Of a DNA stretch of 64,000 bases, positions 32,640-40,219 are shown piece by piece. The stretch lies in NCBI RefSeq assembly GCF_013376005.1, contig NZ_JABMJK010000013.1, positions 62,001 through 126,000 on the forward strand, in the 5' to 3' direction. A program made the position numbers and the translations under genes. Below the pieces are notes generated by a model. The model saw only the letters and a program-made list of their open reading frames with translations, ran no database searches and was not told where the DNA came from. How positions within the stretch are numbered: the stretch's first letter is position 1; every line of letters starts with the position of its first letter. The stretch is from Duganella sp. SG902. GTDB lineage: Bacteria > Pseudomonadota > Gammaproteobacteria > Burkholderiales > Burkholderiaceae_D.

Positions 32640-34267
32640 TGCCTAAGCTTAGTGATTTTGTAGCTGGGACTGGAAATGGTGTTGGGGGTTCAGCATCGGG
32701 AAACAACACGCTGGTGGCTAAAGCCAGCCGCTTTGCTATCGCAGTCAATGATCTGCTGTATATGACGAGCAAAGGGGACTTGTATCCAGCACAAACTGCG
32801 TCGTGGGCCGCGCCTGCTAGCAGCGTCGGAAGCAACAACGGTGGCGCGGCGTTGATCGCAGAGACCACCGTAGTTACTAATACCAACGCGACTAATAATG
32901 ATGTCAAACAGGCGTGCTGGGTGAGTCCGCTGGATCAGTGCATTTTCATTCTTGCGATGGGATCGGGCTCGCAGGTCATGCTGACTAAGTATTCGCCAGC
33001 TGGGGTAGCCCTACTGTCGCTGAAATTGGATGACGTTGGGGCGACTAACTACGGCGCGTTTAACCTCATTCAGCTATCGAACGGTAATCTTGCGCAGACT
33101 TGGTCTACTGGGGGGAATGCTCAGTTCTTCAGTATTTGCGATACCGACCTGAACCCATTGGTTGCTAAGACCGCTATAACTGGGCCGGCCGCGACGACAA
33201 ACGGCAATGGTCTTTATGCGGTTGCGCTGTCGGGCGGCGGTTTCGCAGTCACCATCGCGGCACCAGGCACGTCCACTGCGACAGCGGTTTATCTGGCGAT
33301 CTACAGCAACAGCGGCGCCGTCGTTCGCGCCAGCGCGGCTATCGCAAACACGACCTTATTAGGGAATTACGCTCGCTGTGCGCAGCTGTCCGATGGCACC
33401 ATCGTGGTTGCCATTAGCTCGACAACGGTAAATCAGGCTCTGGGCGTGGCCTCCTTCACCGCCGCTGGCGTCGCAGCATTGGCATACACCGTGCTGGAAA
33501 ACTCGCAAGGTTCCGCCGGTATGCCAGAGCTGGCAGTAGTCCCTGGCTATTTCGCCGTGGCCTCACAACTTACAACCGGAGGCACGGCGACGGCCAAAGC
33601 CTTCGTTCTGAGCAATGCTGGTGTGCTGCAGGGAGCGGCATTGCCGTTCTCGATGACGTCGAACGGCATCAGCCCCATGTTCCGTATGCGGGCTGACGGG
33701 ACATATTTCTGGATCATGTGTCAGGCGCCGAGCAGTGCCGGCGTGTGGATCTGCAGGCTGTCTACGACTGGCGGGGCCAGCGCAGTGGTAAGCACTTTCC
33801 CGCTGGTCATTATGACCGGCACTATCGACTTCTTCATCGAGCGTGACTTCATCGTCCATTGCATCCAAAATGCAGTCTATGCGCTGTCGATCCGTAGCGA
33901 CGGTACGGTAGTGCAGTACGCGGTCAGCACCACGCCCTGGACGTTGACCGGCGCGGCCAACCCGCACACGTTTAAGCCAGCGGGGGATTTTACCGTGCTG
34001 GCATATAGCCCCTCGGAGGGCAGCAACTCGAGCAAGTTTCGGGTGGCGCGTTACCTGGATGCGTCGATCATCGGAGTGGCGCAGAACGGCGTCGCGGCAG
34101 GCGCTGCAGGAACGCTCGTCTCAATGTCGGTGGGACCGGTGGCACTGCCGATCAATCCGTTGCCTGGGCCTGCGCAGCGTGCATTCGACCACCAGTCCAG
34201 TACCCCTAACGTAGTCGGCAACAAAGGCTACATTCTGCAAAACTCCGTCGTTCTGAAAGGATACTGA
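32639..34267 (+). CDS. Second tail-fibre-region protein, beta-propeller-like
   Basis: The ATG at 32639 overlaps the previous stop. The 542 residues contain repeated units with a similar core (LSNGNLAQTW, LSGGGFAVTIA, LSDGTIVVAIS, VPGYFAVASQL), spaced about 50 apart. They suggest a six- or seven-bladed propeller. Composition is richer in A and T than in neighbouring structural genes, as often in receptor-binding genes exchanged between phages. It is probably the distal receptor-binding or adhesin component; that is inference. Confidence 0.66.
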   Translation: MPKLSDFVAGTGNGVGGSASGNNTLVAKASRFAIAVNDLLYMTSKGDLYPAQTASWAAPASSVGSNNGGAALIAETTVVTNTNATNNDVKQACWVSPLDQCIFILAMGSGSQVMLTKYSPAGVALLSLKLDDVGATNYGAFNLIQLSNGNLAQTWSTGGNAQFFSICDTDLNPLVAKTAITGPAATTNGNGLYAVALSGGGFAVTIAAPGTSTATAVYLAIYSNSGAVVRASAAIANTTLLGNYARCAQLSDGTIVVAISSTTVNQALGVASFTAAGVAALAYTVLENSQGSAGMPELAVVPGYFAVASQLTTGGTATAKAFVLSNAGVLQGAALPFSMTSNGISPMFRMRADGTYFWIMCQAPSSAGVWICRLSTTGGASAVVSTFPLVIMTGTIDFFIERDFIVHCIQNAVYALSIRSDGTVVQYAVSTTPWTLTGAANPHTFKPAGDFTVLAYSPSEGSNSSKFRVARYLDASIIGVAQNGVAAGAAGTLVSMSVGPVALPINPLPGPAQRAFDHQSSTPNVVGNKGYILQNSVVLKGY

Positions 34268-34671
34268 TGCCTCAACTAACTCATATCGCAACCGCCACCA
34301 AAATCGAGGTGGCTGCTGTTCCACAGTGGATTTCCGGTACGTGGGAATGCGGCGACCAGCGCTTTACGGACATCGACAAGGACCAGTACAGCTACACCCC
34401 GGCACCGCCGACTGTAGGGCCGAACGAGTTCTATTTCCGCTGGACGATGCAAGAGCAGATCGCTATCGAAGCGCTGCGCAGCACGGACGACGTCGTGAAG
34501 CTGTTCATGCGGCGCCTGGACGATCCACGGACAACCGAGGTTGTGCTGGCAGATCCTGCTGTGCAGGGCGCGGTCCAGCACACCGTCATGGCATTGGTGG
34601 CGGCCAACGTCATCCCGGCAGATCAGGCGGACCAGCGCATTGCCGCGATCATCGGTGGCGGTGCGCAATGA
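34267..34671 (+). CDS. Tail-region protein, unknown
   Basis: The 134-residue protein has a strand-rich start, then an aromatic FYFRWTMQEQIAIEALRST segment and a helical end with AANVIPADQADQRIAAI. It overlaps both neighbours by a few bases (TGATG and ATGA-like), so it belongs to the fibre operon. Similar small genes after fibres serve as fibre chaperones or caps, but I do not recognise a family. Confidence 0.52.
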   Translation: MPQLTHIATATKIEVAAVPQWISGTWECGDQRFTDIDKDQYSYTPAPPTVGPNEFYFRWTMQEQIAIEALRSTDDVVKLFMRRLDDPRTTEVVLADPAVQGAVQHTVMALVAANVIPADQADQRIAAIIGGGAQ

Positions 34672-34979
34672 TTGGCCGACTGTTTCGCGCGGCTGCTCAG
34701 CGCCTGGGCCTGCTGTTGATTGTGTTGGTGTGCCAATTCGCACACATGGTCGCGTCGCTGTGGTTGTTGGTCGCGGCCGTCACCGGGAGCGACCGCTTCT
34801 GGCGCATTGCTAAAGGGTATGACCGCGTCGGCAATGCTGCGACCGGCGGCTTGGATACTGAGACTGTCAGCAGTCGCGCAAGTCGCGCGCGCAGCGAGGG
34901 CCGGCGCTGGGGCTGTGTTCTTTGCCGCGTCCTGGATTGGATCGAGAAGGACCACTGCAAAAATTCAGAAGGCGTTTAA
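34668..34979 (+). CDS. Small membrane protein conserved in prophages, unknown function
   Basis: I start at ATG 34668, overlapping the previous stop; the longer frame runs through a neighbour. The 103 residues have one transmembrane segment (GLLLIVLVCQFAHMVASLWLL) followed by AKGYDRVGNAATGGLDTETV, SSRASRAR and GRRWGCVLCRVLDWIEKDHC. This ISSR..GWGCVLCRxLDW..KDHC pattern is widespread in prophages of Pseudomonas and Burkholderia. The role is unknown. Two CxxC-like cysteines and a cytosolic basic tail are notable. Confidence 0.64.
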   Translation: MIGRLFRAAAQRLGLLLIVLVCQFAHMVASLWLLVAAVTGSDRFWRIAKGYDRVGNAATGGLDTETVSSRASRARSEGRRWGCVLCRVLDWIEKDHCKNSEGV

Positions 34980-35102
34980 ATGAACGAAGCGGCCGGCCAG
35001 GTGCGGGAACACCAGGCCGACCATTCGATTGCAGCTTGACCTGCGCACGAACCAAGGCTCCGCCACTCTGCAGAGGGGCGGCATCTTAGCACAGGGCGTT
35101 AA

Positions 35103-35264
35103 ATGAAAGAAATTCGATGTGGCAACTGCCACCGAAAACTCGCCGAAGGTGAATACACCAGGCTCAACATCAAGTGTCCGCGCTGCGGCACCATGAATCA
35201 ACTGAGGACCGAGAGTCCCGAACCAGAGCGCCGTCGAGCGTCACAAGTTCAAAGTAGTGACTAG
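35103..35264 (+). CDS. com: Com-like zinc-finger translational activator
   Basis: The 53-residue protein has two CxxC pairs (CGNC at residues 6-9, CPRC at 25-28) with a short basic linker, the Mu Com pattern. In Mu, Com binds the mom mRNA leader and frees its start codon. Here the 3' end overlaps the GTG start of a methyltransferase by 8 bases, the same relation as com to mom. The start lies next to a TTTAACG-family site (35097-35103). Confidence 0.8.
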   Translation: MKEIRCGNCHRKLAEGEYTRLNIKCPRCGTMNQLRTESPEPERRRASQVQSSD

Positions 35265-36048
35265 TCCAATTATTCCATGGCTCGGCGGCAAGCGCCGCTT
35301 GGCCGACAAGCTTATCCCGCTGTTTCCAAAACATGAATGCTACGTCGAGGTGTTCTGCGGCGGCGCGGCGCTGTACTTCCTGCGGCCGTTCCCGGCCGCC
35401 ACCGAGGTTATCAACGATATCAACGGCGACTTGGTCAACCTGTACCGCGTTGTTCAGCACCACCTGGAGGAGTTCGTTCGCCAGTTTAAATGGGCGCTCA
35501 GTAGCCGCCAGGTGTTCAAGTGGCAGCAGATGACGGACGTGCGCACGCTCACGGATATCCAGCGCGCTGCACGTTTCTACTATCTCCAGCAGCACGCCTT
35601 CGGCGGCAAGGTGAGCGGCCAGAACTTCGGCACGGCCACTACCGGCGCACCGATCAACCTGTGCCGCATCGAGGAGAATTTAAGCGCGGCTCATCTGCGC
35701 CTGTCCGGAACTTATGTGGAGAACCTGGTGTGGCAAGACTGCATGCGCAAATATGACCGCGCACATACGTTCTTCTACTGCGATCCGCCATACTGGGAAA
35801 CGGAGGGCTACGGCGTCGATTTCCCGTTCTCCAATTACGTCGAGCTGGCCGAGTTTATGCGGACCTGTAAGGGGAAGGTCATGGTGTCGATCAACGACCA
35901 TCCGGCCATCCGCGAGGCGTTTAACGGTCTACACATCCTCGGTCTGGATATCAAGTACAGCGTGGCCAACACGGAGGGGTCACAGCAAACCAGCAAGGAG
36001 TTGGTCATCACGAACTGGGATACTACCGCGATGGGCGGTCTGTTTTAG
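35257..36048 (+). CDS. DNA adenine methyltransferase (D12 class) in the mom position
   Basis: The 263-residue protein has PWLGGKRRL at residues 6-14 (AdoMet-binding motif I of the Dam/D12 class), then VEVFCGGAALYF, and the catalytic DPPY (YCDPPYWET, about residue 170). It should methylate adenine N6; the target site is unknown. It starts with GTG overlapping com, with no visible ribosome-binding site, consistent with Com-dependent translation. In Mu this place holds mom. The likely role is to protect phage DNA from restriction. Confidence 0.86.
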   Translation: MTSPIIPWLGGKRRLADKLIPLFPKHECYVEVFCGGAALYFLRPFPAATEVINDINGDLVNLYRVVQHHLEEFVRQFKWALSSRQVFKWQQMTDVRTLTDIQRAARFYYLQQHAFGGKVSGQNFGTATTGAPINLCRIEENLSAAHLRLSGTYVENLVWQDCMRKYDRAHTFFYCDPPYWETEGYGVDFPFSNYVELAEFMRTCKGKVMVSINDHPAIREAFNGLHILGLDIKYSVANTEGSQQTSKELVITNWDTTAMGGLF

Positions 36049-36058
36049 CTAGTGAAAA

Positions 36059-36076
36059 GGCCGGCAAACGCCGGCC
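36059..36076 (-). terminator. Hairpin terminator between convergent genes
   Basis: GGCCGGC-AAAC-GCCGGCC forms a perfect 7-bp stem. On the minus strand it is followed by TTTT, so it best fits the end of the gene at 36092-36322. It could also weakly stop the methyltransferase transcript. Confidence 0.62.
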
Positions 36077-36091
36077 AATTTACGGTTGTAA

Positions 36092-36322
36092 TCAGGCGGC
36101 GGGGTTGATGATGGAGACTGATTCGATTGAATCCCGCTCAATATACGTCAGCACGCCTCGTTCGCCGGTGAGGCAAATCAAATTAGGAGTCGAAACTGCA
36201 TTCCATTGCCTCAGCGTACCCTGATGCTCCGCTCCGCTCTTAGTGCGAATCAGAAGGCCATCAAAATAATCTGCTTCTGGACTGGCGCAGTTCTGGAGGA
36301 CGCTAAATATTGTATTTGCCAT
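36092..36322 (-). CDS. Small protein at prophage right end, unknown
   Basis: The 76-residue protein reads as strand-helix-strand (YFDGLLIRTKSGAEHQG, LICLTGERGVLTYIERDSI). It has no recognised motif. It lies opposite to the methyltransferase and diverges from the next gene, sharing an 85-base regulatory gap. AT-richer than the phage core, it looks like accessory cargo. A terminator hairpin follows it. Confidence 0.5.
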   Translation of the reverse strand: MANTIFSVLQNCASPEADYFDGLLIRTKSGAEHQGTLRQWNAVSTPNLICLTGERGVLTYIERDSIESVSIINPAA

Positions 36323-36407
36323 ATCAAACCCTTGGTAAAATGTTGGCGTTAAATTCTAGCATGTTGTTTTACGGAATTATCCAGCTGCATCCAACTACAA
36401 GCCGATA

Positions 36408-37037
36408 ATGCAAACTTTTCGTGTGCACCTAGCCGATGGAATTCATGAGTTCTCGGAGGAAATGCTGGGGAAATACGCCCGTATCGTTGGATTAGATCGT
36501 GTGGCGCCGAGCCGCTACAGCTGGGCATTCGTCCTTAAGATGCATATCTTTGAGCGACTCTATGGTATCAACCCATTCATGATCGTTGAGGAAATAAAGA
36601 AACTTGAAGGGTTGGACAGCAAGTCGTCAACCAAGCGGGCAACGCCGTTCACGAAACCACCCCTGAGTGGGCTATGGCACCAGCATTTTTTCTCTGGTCG
36701 ATTTGTGGCCGCAAACGTCTACAGTCAACTGGGTAATGGAAAACGCACTGCTGAACTCGGTGCTCAATACCTAGACCCTCAACCAGACGGTACTATAGGA
36801 GAAAAGGCGGATTGGGAGGGCTTTCTTCATGCCGTCACGGTCCAGCAGTTTGAGGAGCGTCACGAGCAGGGACGCCTGACTGGTGAGTGGATTGTTTTTG
36901 GCAAACATGAAGGGCGCAACTACTACCTGTTACTGTCTCCGCATACAACAGGCGTGGGCGATCAGAAGCTGTTCGACGAGATCAAACTGACCTGCCAGCC
37001 GCAGTTTCCTTTTTTGCCAATTTTCAAACAAGATTGA
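36408..37037 (+). CDS. Uncharacterised protein at prophage right end
   Basis: The 209-residue protein begins MQTFRVHLADGIHEFSEEML and has a central PPLSGLWHQHFFSGRFVAAN, followed by LGKHEGRNYYLLL-like strands near the end (VFGKHEGRNYYLLLSPHT). I recognise no family. The histidine-rich central motif and strand-rich C-terminus suggest an enzyme-like fold, but no catalytic set is certain. AT-rich, lacks the prophage heptamer and lies between the methyltransferase and the end repeats, the classic cargo position. Confidence 0.5.
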   Translation: MQTFRVHLADGIHEFSEEMLGKYARIVGLDRVAPSRYSWAFVLKMHIFERLYGINPFMIVEEIKKLEGLDSKSSTKRATPFTKPPLSGLWHQHFFSGRFVAANVYSQLGNGKRTAELGAQYLDPQPDGTIGEKADWEGFLHAVTVQQFEERHEQGRLTGEWIVFGKHEGRNYYLLLSPHTTGVGDQKLFDEIKLTCQPQFPFLPIFKQD

Positions 37038-37083
37038 CATCGCGCCCAGCGGTAAACAGACCGGTGAAATGTTGCCACCTCAC

Positions 37084-37152
37084 AGTATCAAAAATTCTGC
37101 AAACGGACACTTTCCGGCCGGCGTGAGAAGTATCAAAAATCCCGCAAATCGG
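37084..37152 (+). repeat. Two direct repeats near the prophage right end, candidate transposase sites
   Basis: AGTATCAAAAAT followed by TC/CC, GCAAA and CGG occurs at 37084-37106 and 37129-37152, 45 bases apart in the same orientation. Mu-like phages carry clustered MuA-binding sites of about 22 bases at each end, so these are candidate R1/R2 sites. The actual junction is probably within 37153-37200, for instance at GTTACA (37171-37176). The left end and the 5-base target duplication are outside the window, so this cannot be confirmed here. Confidence 0.5.
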
Positions 37153-37244
37153 TTCCAAAACGCGCGCCGCGTTACAGCAAGGCTGAACAGCCAGCGCTTT
37201 CGTTTCGTTGATTCTTCCCGGGGTGACCAGAGAGCGACCCGAAA

Positions 37245-37277
37245 CAAAAAAGCCCACGAACCGAAATTCGTGGGCTT
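37245..37277 (-). terminator. Rho-independent terminator of the tRNA-Lys pair
   Basis: AAGCCCACGAA (37250-37260) pairs perfectly with TTCGTGGGCTT (37267-37277), loop of 6. On the minus strand the stem is followed by TTTTTT. It closes the tRNA-Lys transcript and shows that host sequence has begun by here. Confidence 0.85.
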
Positions 37278-37290
37278 CCTTGATAATTCT

Positions 37291-37366
37291 TGGTAGGCCG
37301 TGCGGGATTCGAACCTGCGACCAACGGATTAAAAGTCCGCTGCTCTACCAGCTGAGCTAACGACCC
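37291..37366 (-). tRNA. tRNA-Lys (anticodon TTT), copy 1
   Basis: The 76-base minus-strand gene begins GGGTCGTTAGCTCAG and ends GGCCTACCA with encoded CCA. The anticodon loop reads CTTTTAA (anticodon TTT), and the T-loop GTTCGAATCCC is intact. It is identical to the neighbouring copy. Confidence 0.97.
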
Positions 37367-37395
37367 TTAGGTGTGAAACCTAGGCACTTTCGGAA

Positions 37396-37471
37396 TGGTA
37401 GGCCGTGCGGGATTCGAACCTGCGACCAACGGATTAAAAGTCCGCTGCTCTACCAGCTGAGCTAACGACCC
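37396..37471 (-). tRNA. tRNA-Lys (anticodon TTT), copy 2
   Basis: This 76-base gene is identical to the copy 29 bases downstream on the same strand. The two probably come from one transcript, read from the cpoB side and ended by the terminator at 37250. Confidence 0.97.
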
Positions 37472-37528
37472 CCGAAAGAAGCGAGATTATAGGGGACCCC
37501 AGCCCAGCTGTCAAATACCCTCCGGTAA

Positions 37529-38284
37529 TTATTTGCCGCCCAGGCGCTCCTTGGCGGTGGCCGCCGCCGGCGAGTCCGGGTACTGCTTGATCAGGTCTTG
37601 CAGTGTCTTTTTGGCAGCCTTGTCTTTCAGCTCAGTTTGGCAGCTGGCGATGTTCAGCATGGCGTCCGGCGCCTTCGGGCTGTCGGCGTAGTTCTTCAGC
37701 ACCACCAGCTGGGCCGCGATGGCGGCCTTGCAGTCGCGCTGCGCGTAGTAGGCGTTGCCCAGCCAGTATTGGGCGTTGGCGGCGTAGCTCGAACCCGGAT
37801 AGCGCTGCACGAATTCCTGCAGCGCGCTGCCGGCCGCCTTGTAGTCGCCGGCCTTGAACAGCTGCATCGCCGCGTCGTAGCCGCGTTGCTCGCCCGGATC
37901 GACTTGCGCGGTCTTGCCGTCGATGTTCACTTCGCGCGGCTCCAGCTTGCGCAGGCGCGCGTCGAGGTCGACGTAGAAGTCCTTCTGGCGTTTTTGCGTG
38001 TTGGAGATGTCGTTGGCCAGCACTTCGATCTGGCCGCGCAGCTTGGCGATTTCCTGCAGCAGGTTTTCATTCTGGGTCACCAGGTCCAGCGTGCTCGATT
38101 TGTCGGACTTGGTGTCGATGCGCGCTTGCAGGTCGACGCGCATGGCTTCCACCTTGGCGCGCAGGTCGAGCAGGGCTTTGCGGGCCTCGTCGTCGTCGAA
38201 CAGGCCGGCATGGGCTTGCAGCGGCAGCCAGATCGACGCGGCCAGCAGGGCGGCGCTCAGGCCGGATTTGGAGAATTTCATCAT
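37529..38284 (-). CDS. cpoB: Tol-Pal coordinator CpoB (YbgF)
   Basis: The 251-residue periplasmic protein has a signal peptide (LSAALLAASIWLPLQAHA), a trimerising coiled coil (about 30-115) and C-terminal TPR repeats (AMQLFKAGDYKAAGSALQEF, YPGSSYAANAQYWLGNAYY). CpoB links Tol-driven outer-membrane constriction to septal peptidoglycan synthesis. It is last in the tol-pal operon, 111 bases after pal, as in most proteobacteria. Confidence 0.95.
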   Translation of the reverse strand: MMKFSKSGLSAALLAASIWLPLQAHAGLFDDDEARKALLDLRAKVEAMRVDLQARIDTKSDKSSTLDLVTQNENLLQEIAKLRGQIEVLANDISNTQKRQKDFYVDLDARLRKLEPREVNIDGKTAQVDPGEQRGYDAAMQLFKAGDYKAAGSALQEFVQRYPGSSYAANAQYWLGNAYYAQRDCKAAIAAQLVVLKNYADSPKAPDAMLNIASCQTELKDKAAKKTLQDLIKQYPDSPAAATAKERLGGK

Positions 38285-38395
38285 GTCGGGCGCTTTCTAC
38301 ACAAATCTATAAAAGAAACGGGGCAGGGCGCGGACTTAAATCCGCGCGCCGCCCCGTATTATGCCTGTGACCCGGCAAAAAGGTAGTGCTTTTGA

Positions 38396-38926
38396 TTACT
38401 TGTAGACGATGTCAGCACGACGGTTTTGCGCCCATGCCTCTTCGTTCGAACCGGTGGCTTTTGGTTTTTCCTTGCCCAGCGAAACGGCTTCGATTTGCGA
38501 TTCCGGCACGCCCAGGGTGGTCATGGCCTTGCGCACGGCTTCGGCGCGCTTCTGGCCCAGCGCCAGGTTGTACTCGGCGCCGCCGCGTTCGTCGGTGTTG
38601 CCTTGTACCAGGATCGAACGGTTTTTGTTCTTCACCAGGTAGGCCGAGTGGTTTTCCACCACTGGCTTGCCGTCGGCGCGCACCACGTAGCTGTCGAAGT
38701 CGAAGTAGACGCTGCGGTTGGCCAGCACGCCTTTCGGATCGTCCAGCGGATCCAGCGATTTGGTCTCGACCGGCGCCACGGTGCGGGTGTCGGCTTGCGG
38801 GGTCACGGCTTTTTCTACTGGACGCTCAACCACGGGTGCCGGCTCCGACACTTTGACCGGGGTCGAGCAAGCCGACAGGATGGCGGCGGTGGTGATGGCG
38901 AATGCCAGGCTGCTGAGTTTACGCAT
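38396..38926 (-). CDS. pal: Peptidoglycan-associated lipoprotein Pal
   Basis: The 176-residue protein has a lipobox (ILSAC, cysteine about residue 20), a proline-rich linker, and an OmpA-like peptidoglycan-binding domain (about 68-176) with VQGNTDERGGAEYNLALGQK. It anchors the outer membrane to peptidoglycan and partners TolB. It lies 26 bases after tolB. Confidence 0.97.
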   Translation of the reverse strand: MRKLSSLAFAITTAAILSACSTPVKVSEPAPVVERPVEKAVTPQADTRTVAPVETKSLDPLDDPKGVLANRSVYFDFDSYVVRADGKPVVENHSAYLVKNKNRSILVQGNTDERGGAEYNLALGQKRAEAVRKAMTTLGVPESQIEAVSLGKEKPKATGSNEEAWAQNRRADIVYK

Positions 38927-38952
38927 AAGTTTCTCCTAGTAGTGAAATGTAA

Positions 38953-40218
38953 TTACTGCATGAACGGACCCCAGGTGGGCTCCTTGATGTTGCCCGCCTG
39001 AGTGGTCAGGCGTTGTTTCACACGGCCGTCCACCGAGACCACGGCCAGCGACTTGCGGCCGCCCGCGCGGGTGGCGTACATGATGTATTTGCCGTTGGGG
39101 GCGAAGCTTGGCGATTCGTCGTCGGTGGTGTCGGACAGGCGCTGCTCCTGGCCGCTGGTCAGGTCCAGCACGAACAGCTGGAAGTTGCCGTCGCGGCGAG
39201 AGATGTAGGCCAGGGTCTTGCCGTCCGACGAGATGCGCGGGCTGATGTTGTAGCTGCCGCCGAAGGTCACGCGCTTGACGTCGCTGCCGTCCGGGTTCAT
39301 GCGGTAGATTTGCGGGCCGCCGCTGCGGTCGCTGGTGAAGTAGATGCTGCTGCCGTCGGCCGACCATTGCGGCTCGGTGTCGATGCCGCTGCTGTTGGTG
39401 GCGCGCTGCAGGTTGCTGCCGTCGGCGTTGACGGTGTAGATCTGGGTGTTGCCGCTCTTGGACAGGGCCACCGCCAGCTTGTTGCCGCTCGGCGCCCACG
39501 ACGGCGCCGAGTTGCTGCCTTTTTCATTGGCCACCACGGTGCGCGCGCGGGTGATCAGGTTCTGCACGTAGACCACCGGCTTTTTCTGTTCGAACGAGAC
39601 ATAGGCCACCTTGGTGCCGTCCGGCGACCACGATGGCGAGATGATCGGTTCGTTCGAGCGCAGCGCCAGCTGTTCGTTCTCGCCGTCGGCGTCGGCCACC
39701 ATCAGCTGGTAGTTGCGGCCTTCCTGCTTGACGTAGGAGATGCGGGTGGAGAAGGCGCCGCGGATGCCGGTCAGCTTGAAGAACACGTCGTCGGCGATCA
39801 GGTGGGCCGACAGGCGGGTGAACTGGGCGGTGACGGCCTTGTCCAGGTTGGAGATCTTGGTTTGCTTGACGGTGTCCAGCAGCTTGTAGCGCACGTCGTA
39901 GCGGCCGTCGGCCAGGGCGTCGACGGTGCCGACCACCAGCGCGTCGGCGCCCTTGGCTTTCCAGCCGCTGTAGTCGATGTTGTTGACGTCGTTGATGACG
40001 CCGGCGTCGATGATCTTGAAGGCGCCGCTGCGTTCCAGGTCGGCCTTGATGATTTCGGTGATTTTTTGTGGCGCCACGTTTTCGTTGGCGAAGCCGGCGA
40101 TCGCCACCGGAATCTGATTGCTGCCGACGCCGGAAATTTCAATCCGCATCTGGGCATGCGCGCTGCTCATGGTGGCGGCGATGACCAGACCGGTGTAGAG
40201 CATGTTCAGTTTTTTCAT
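38953..40218 (-). CDS. tolB: Tol-Pal protein TolB
   Basis: The 421-residue periplasmic protein has a signal peptide (LNMLYTGLVIAATMSSAHA), an N-terminal alpha/beta domain (to about 165) and a six-bladed propeller with repeated SWSPDGTKVAYVS-type blades. It shuttles between TolA and Pal. It begins 1 base after the tolA stop. A long plus-strand frame overlies it and is a composition artefact. Confidence 0.97.
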   Translation of the reverse strand: MKKLNMLYTGLVIAATMSSAHAQMRIEISGVGSNQIPVAIAGFANENVAPQKITEIIKADLERSGAFKIIDAGVINDVNNIDYSGWKAKGADALVVGTVDALADGRYDVRYKLLDTVKQTKISNLDKAVTAQFTRLSAHLIADDVFFKLTGIRGAFSTRISYVKQEGRNYQLMVADADGENEQLALRSNEPIISPSWSPDGTKVAYVSFEQKKPVVYVQNLITRARTVVANEKGSNSAPSWAPSGNKLAVALSKSGNTQIYTVNADGSNLQRATNSSGIDTEPQWSADGSSIYFTSDRSGGPQIYRMNPDGSDVKRVTFGGSYNISPRISSDGKTLAYISRRDGNFQLFVLDLTSGQEQRLSDTTDDESPSFAPNGKYIMYATRAGGRKSLAVVSVDGRVKQRLTTQAGNIKEPTWGPFMQ

Positions 40219-40219
40219 A

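Larger units (their letters stand above)
1439..36353. repeat. Dispersed heptamer TTTAACG, prophage only
   Basis: Forward copies start at 1439, 2690, 3840, 4174, 9784, 13526, 14053, 14802, 15355, 17393, 17404, 17966, 18191, 21030, 22328, 25679, 28783, 30357, 31551, 32610, 35920. Reverse copies (CGTTAAA) start at 3360, 8962, 20269, 21394, 21461, 23224, 27554, 29740, 29884, 31462, 35097, 36347. That is 33, against about 2 expected for this composition. I find none from 37,000 to 64,000. Copies are spaced about 1 kb on average and occur in all modules and codon frames. Confidence 0.8.

Noticed and set aside
34980-35039. 19-codon frame after the small membrane protein
   Set aside because: It is too short, has no ribosome-binding site of its own, and its composition fits non-coding leader of com.
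1439-36353. Heptamer as a by-product of a common dipeptide
   Set aside because: It occurs in several codon frames and on both strands relative to genes, and in gaps, so one peptide motif cannot account for it.
37291-37471. tRNA-Lys as the prophage attachment site
   Set aside because: The prophage has Mu-type transposase and ATPase genes and no integrase in view. Mu-like phages insert almost at random, and both tRNA copies are intact with their own terminator between them and the phage.
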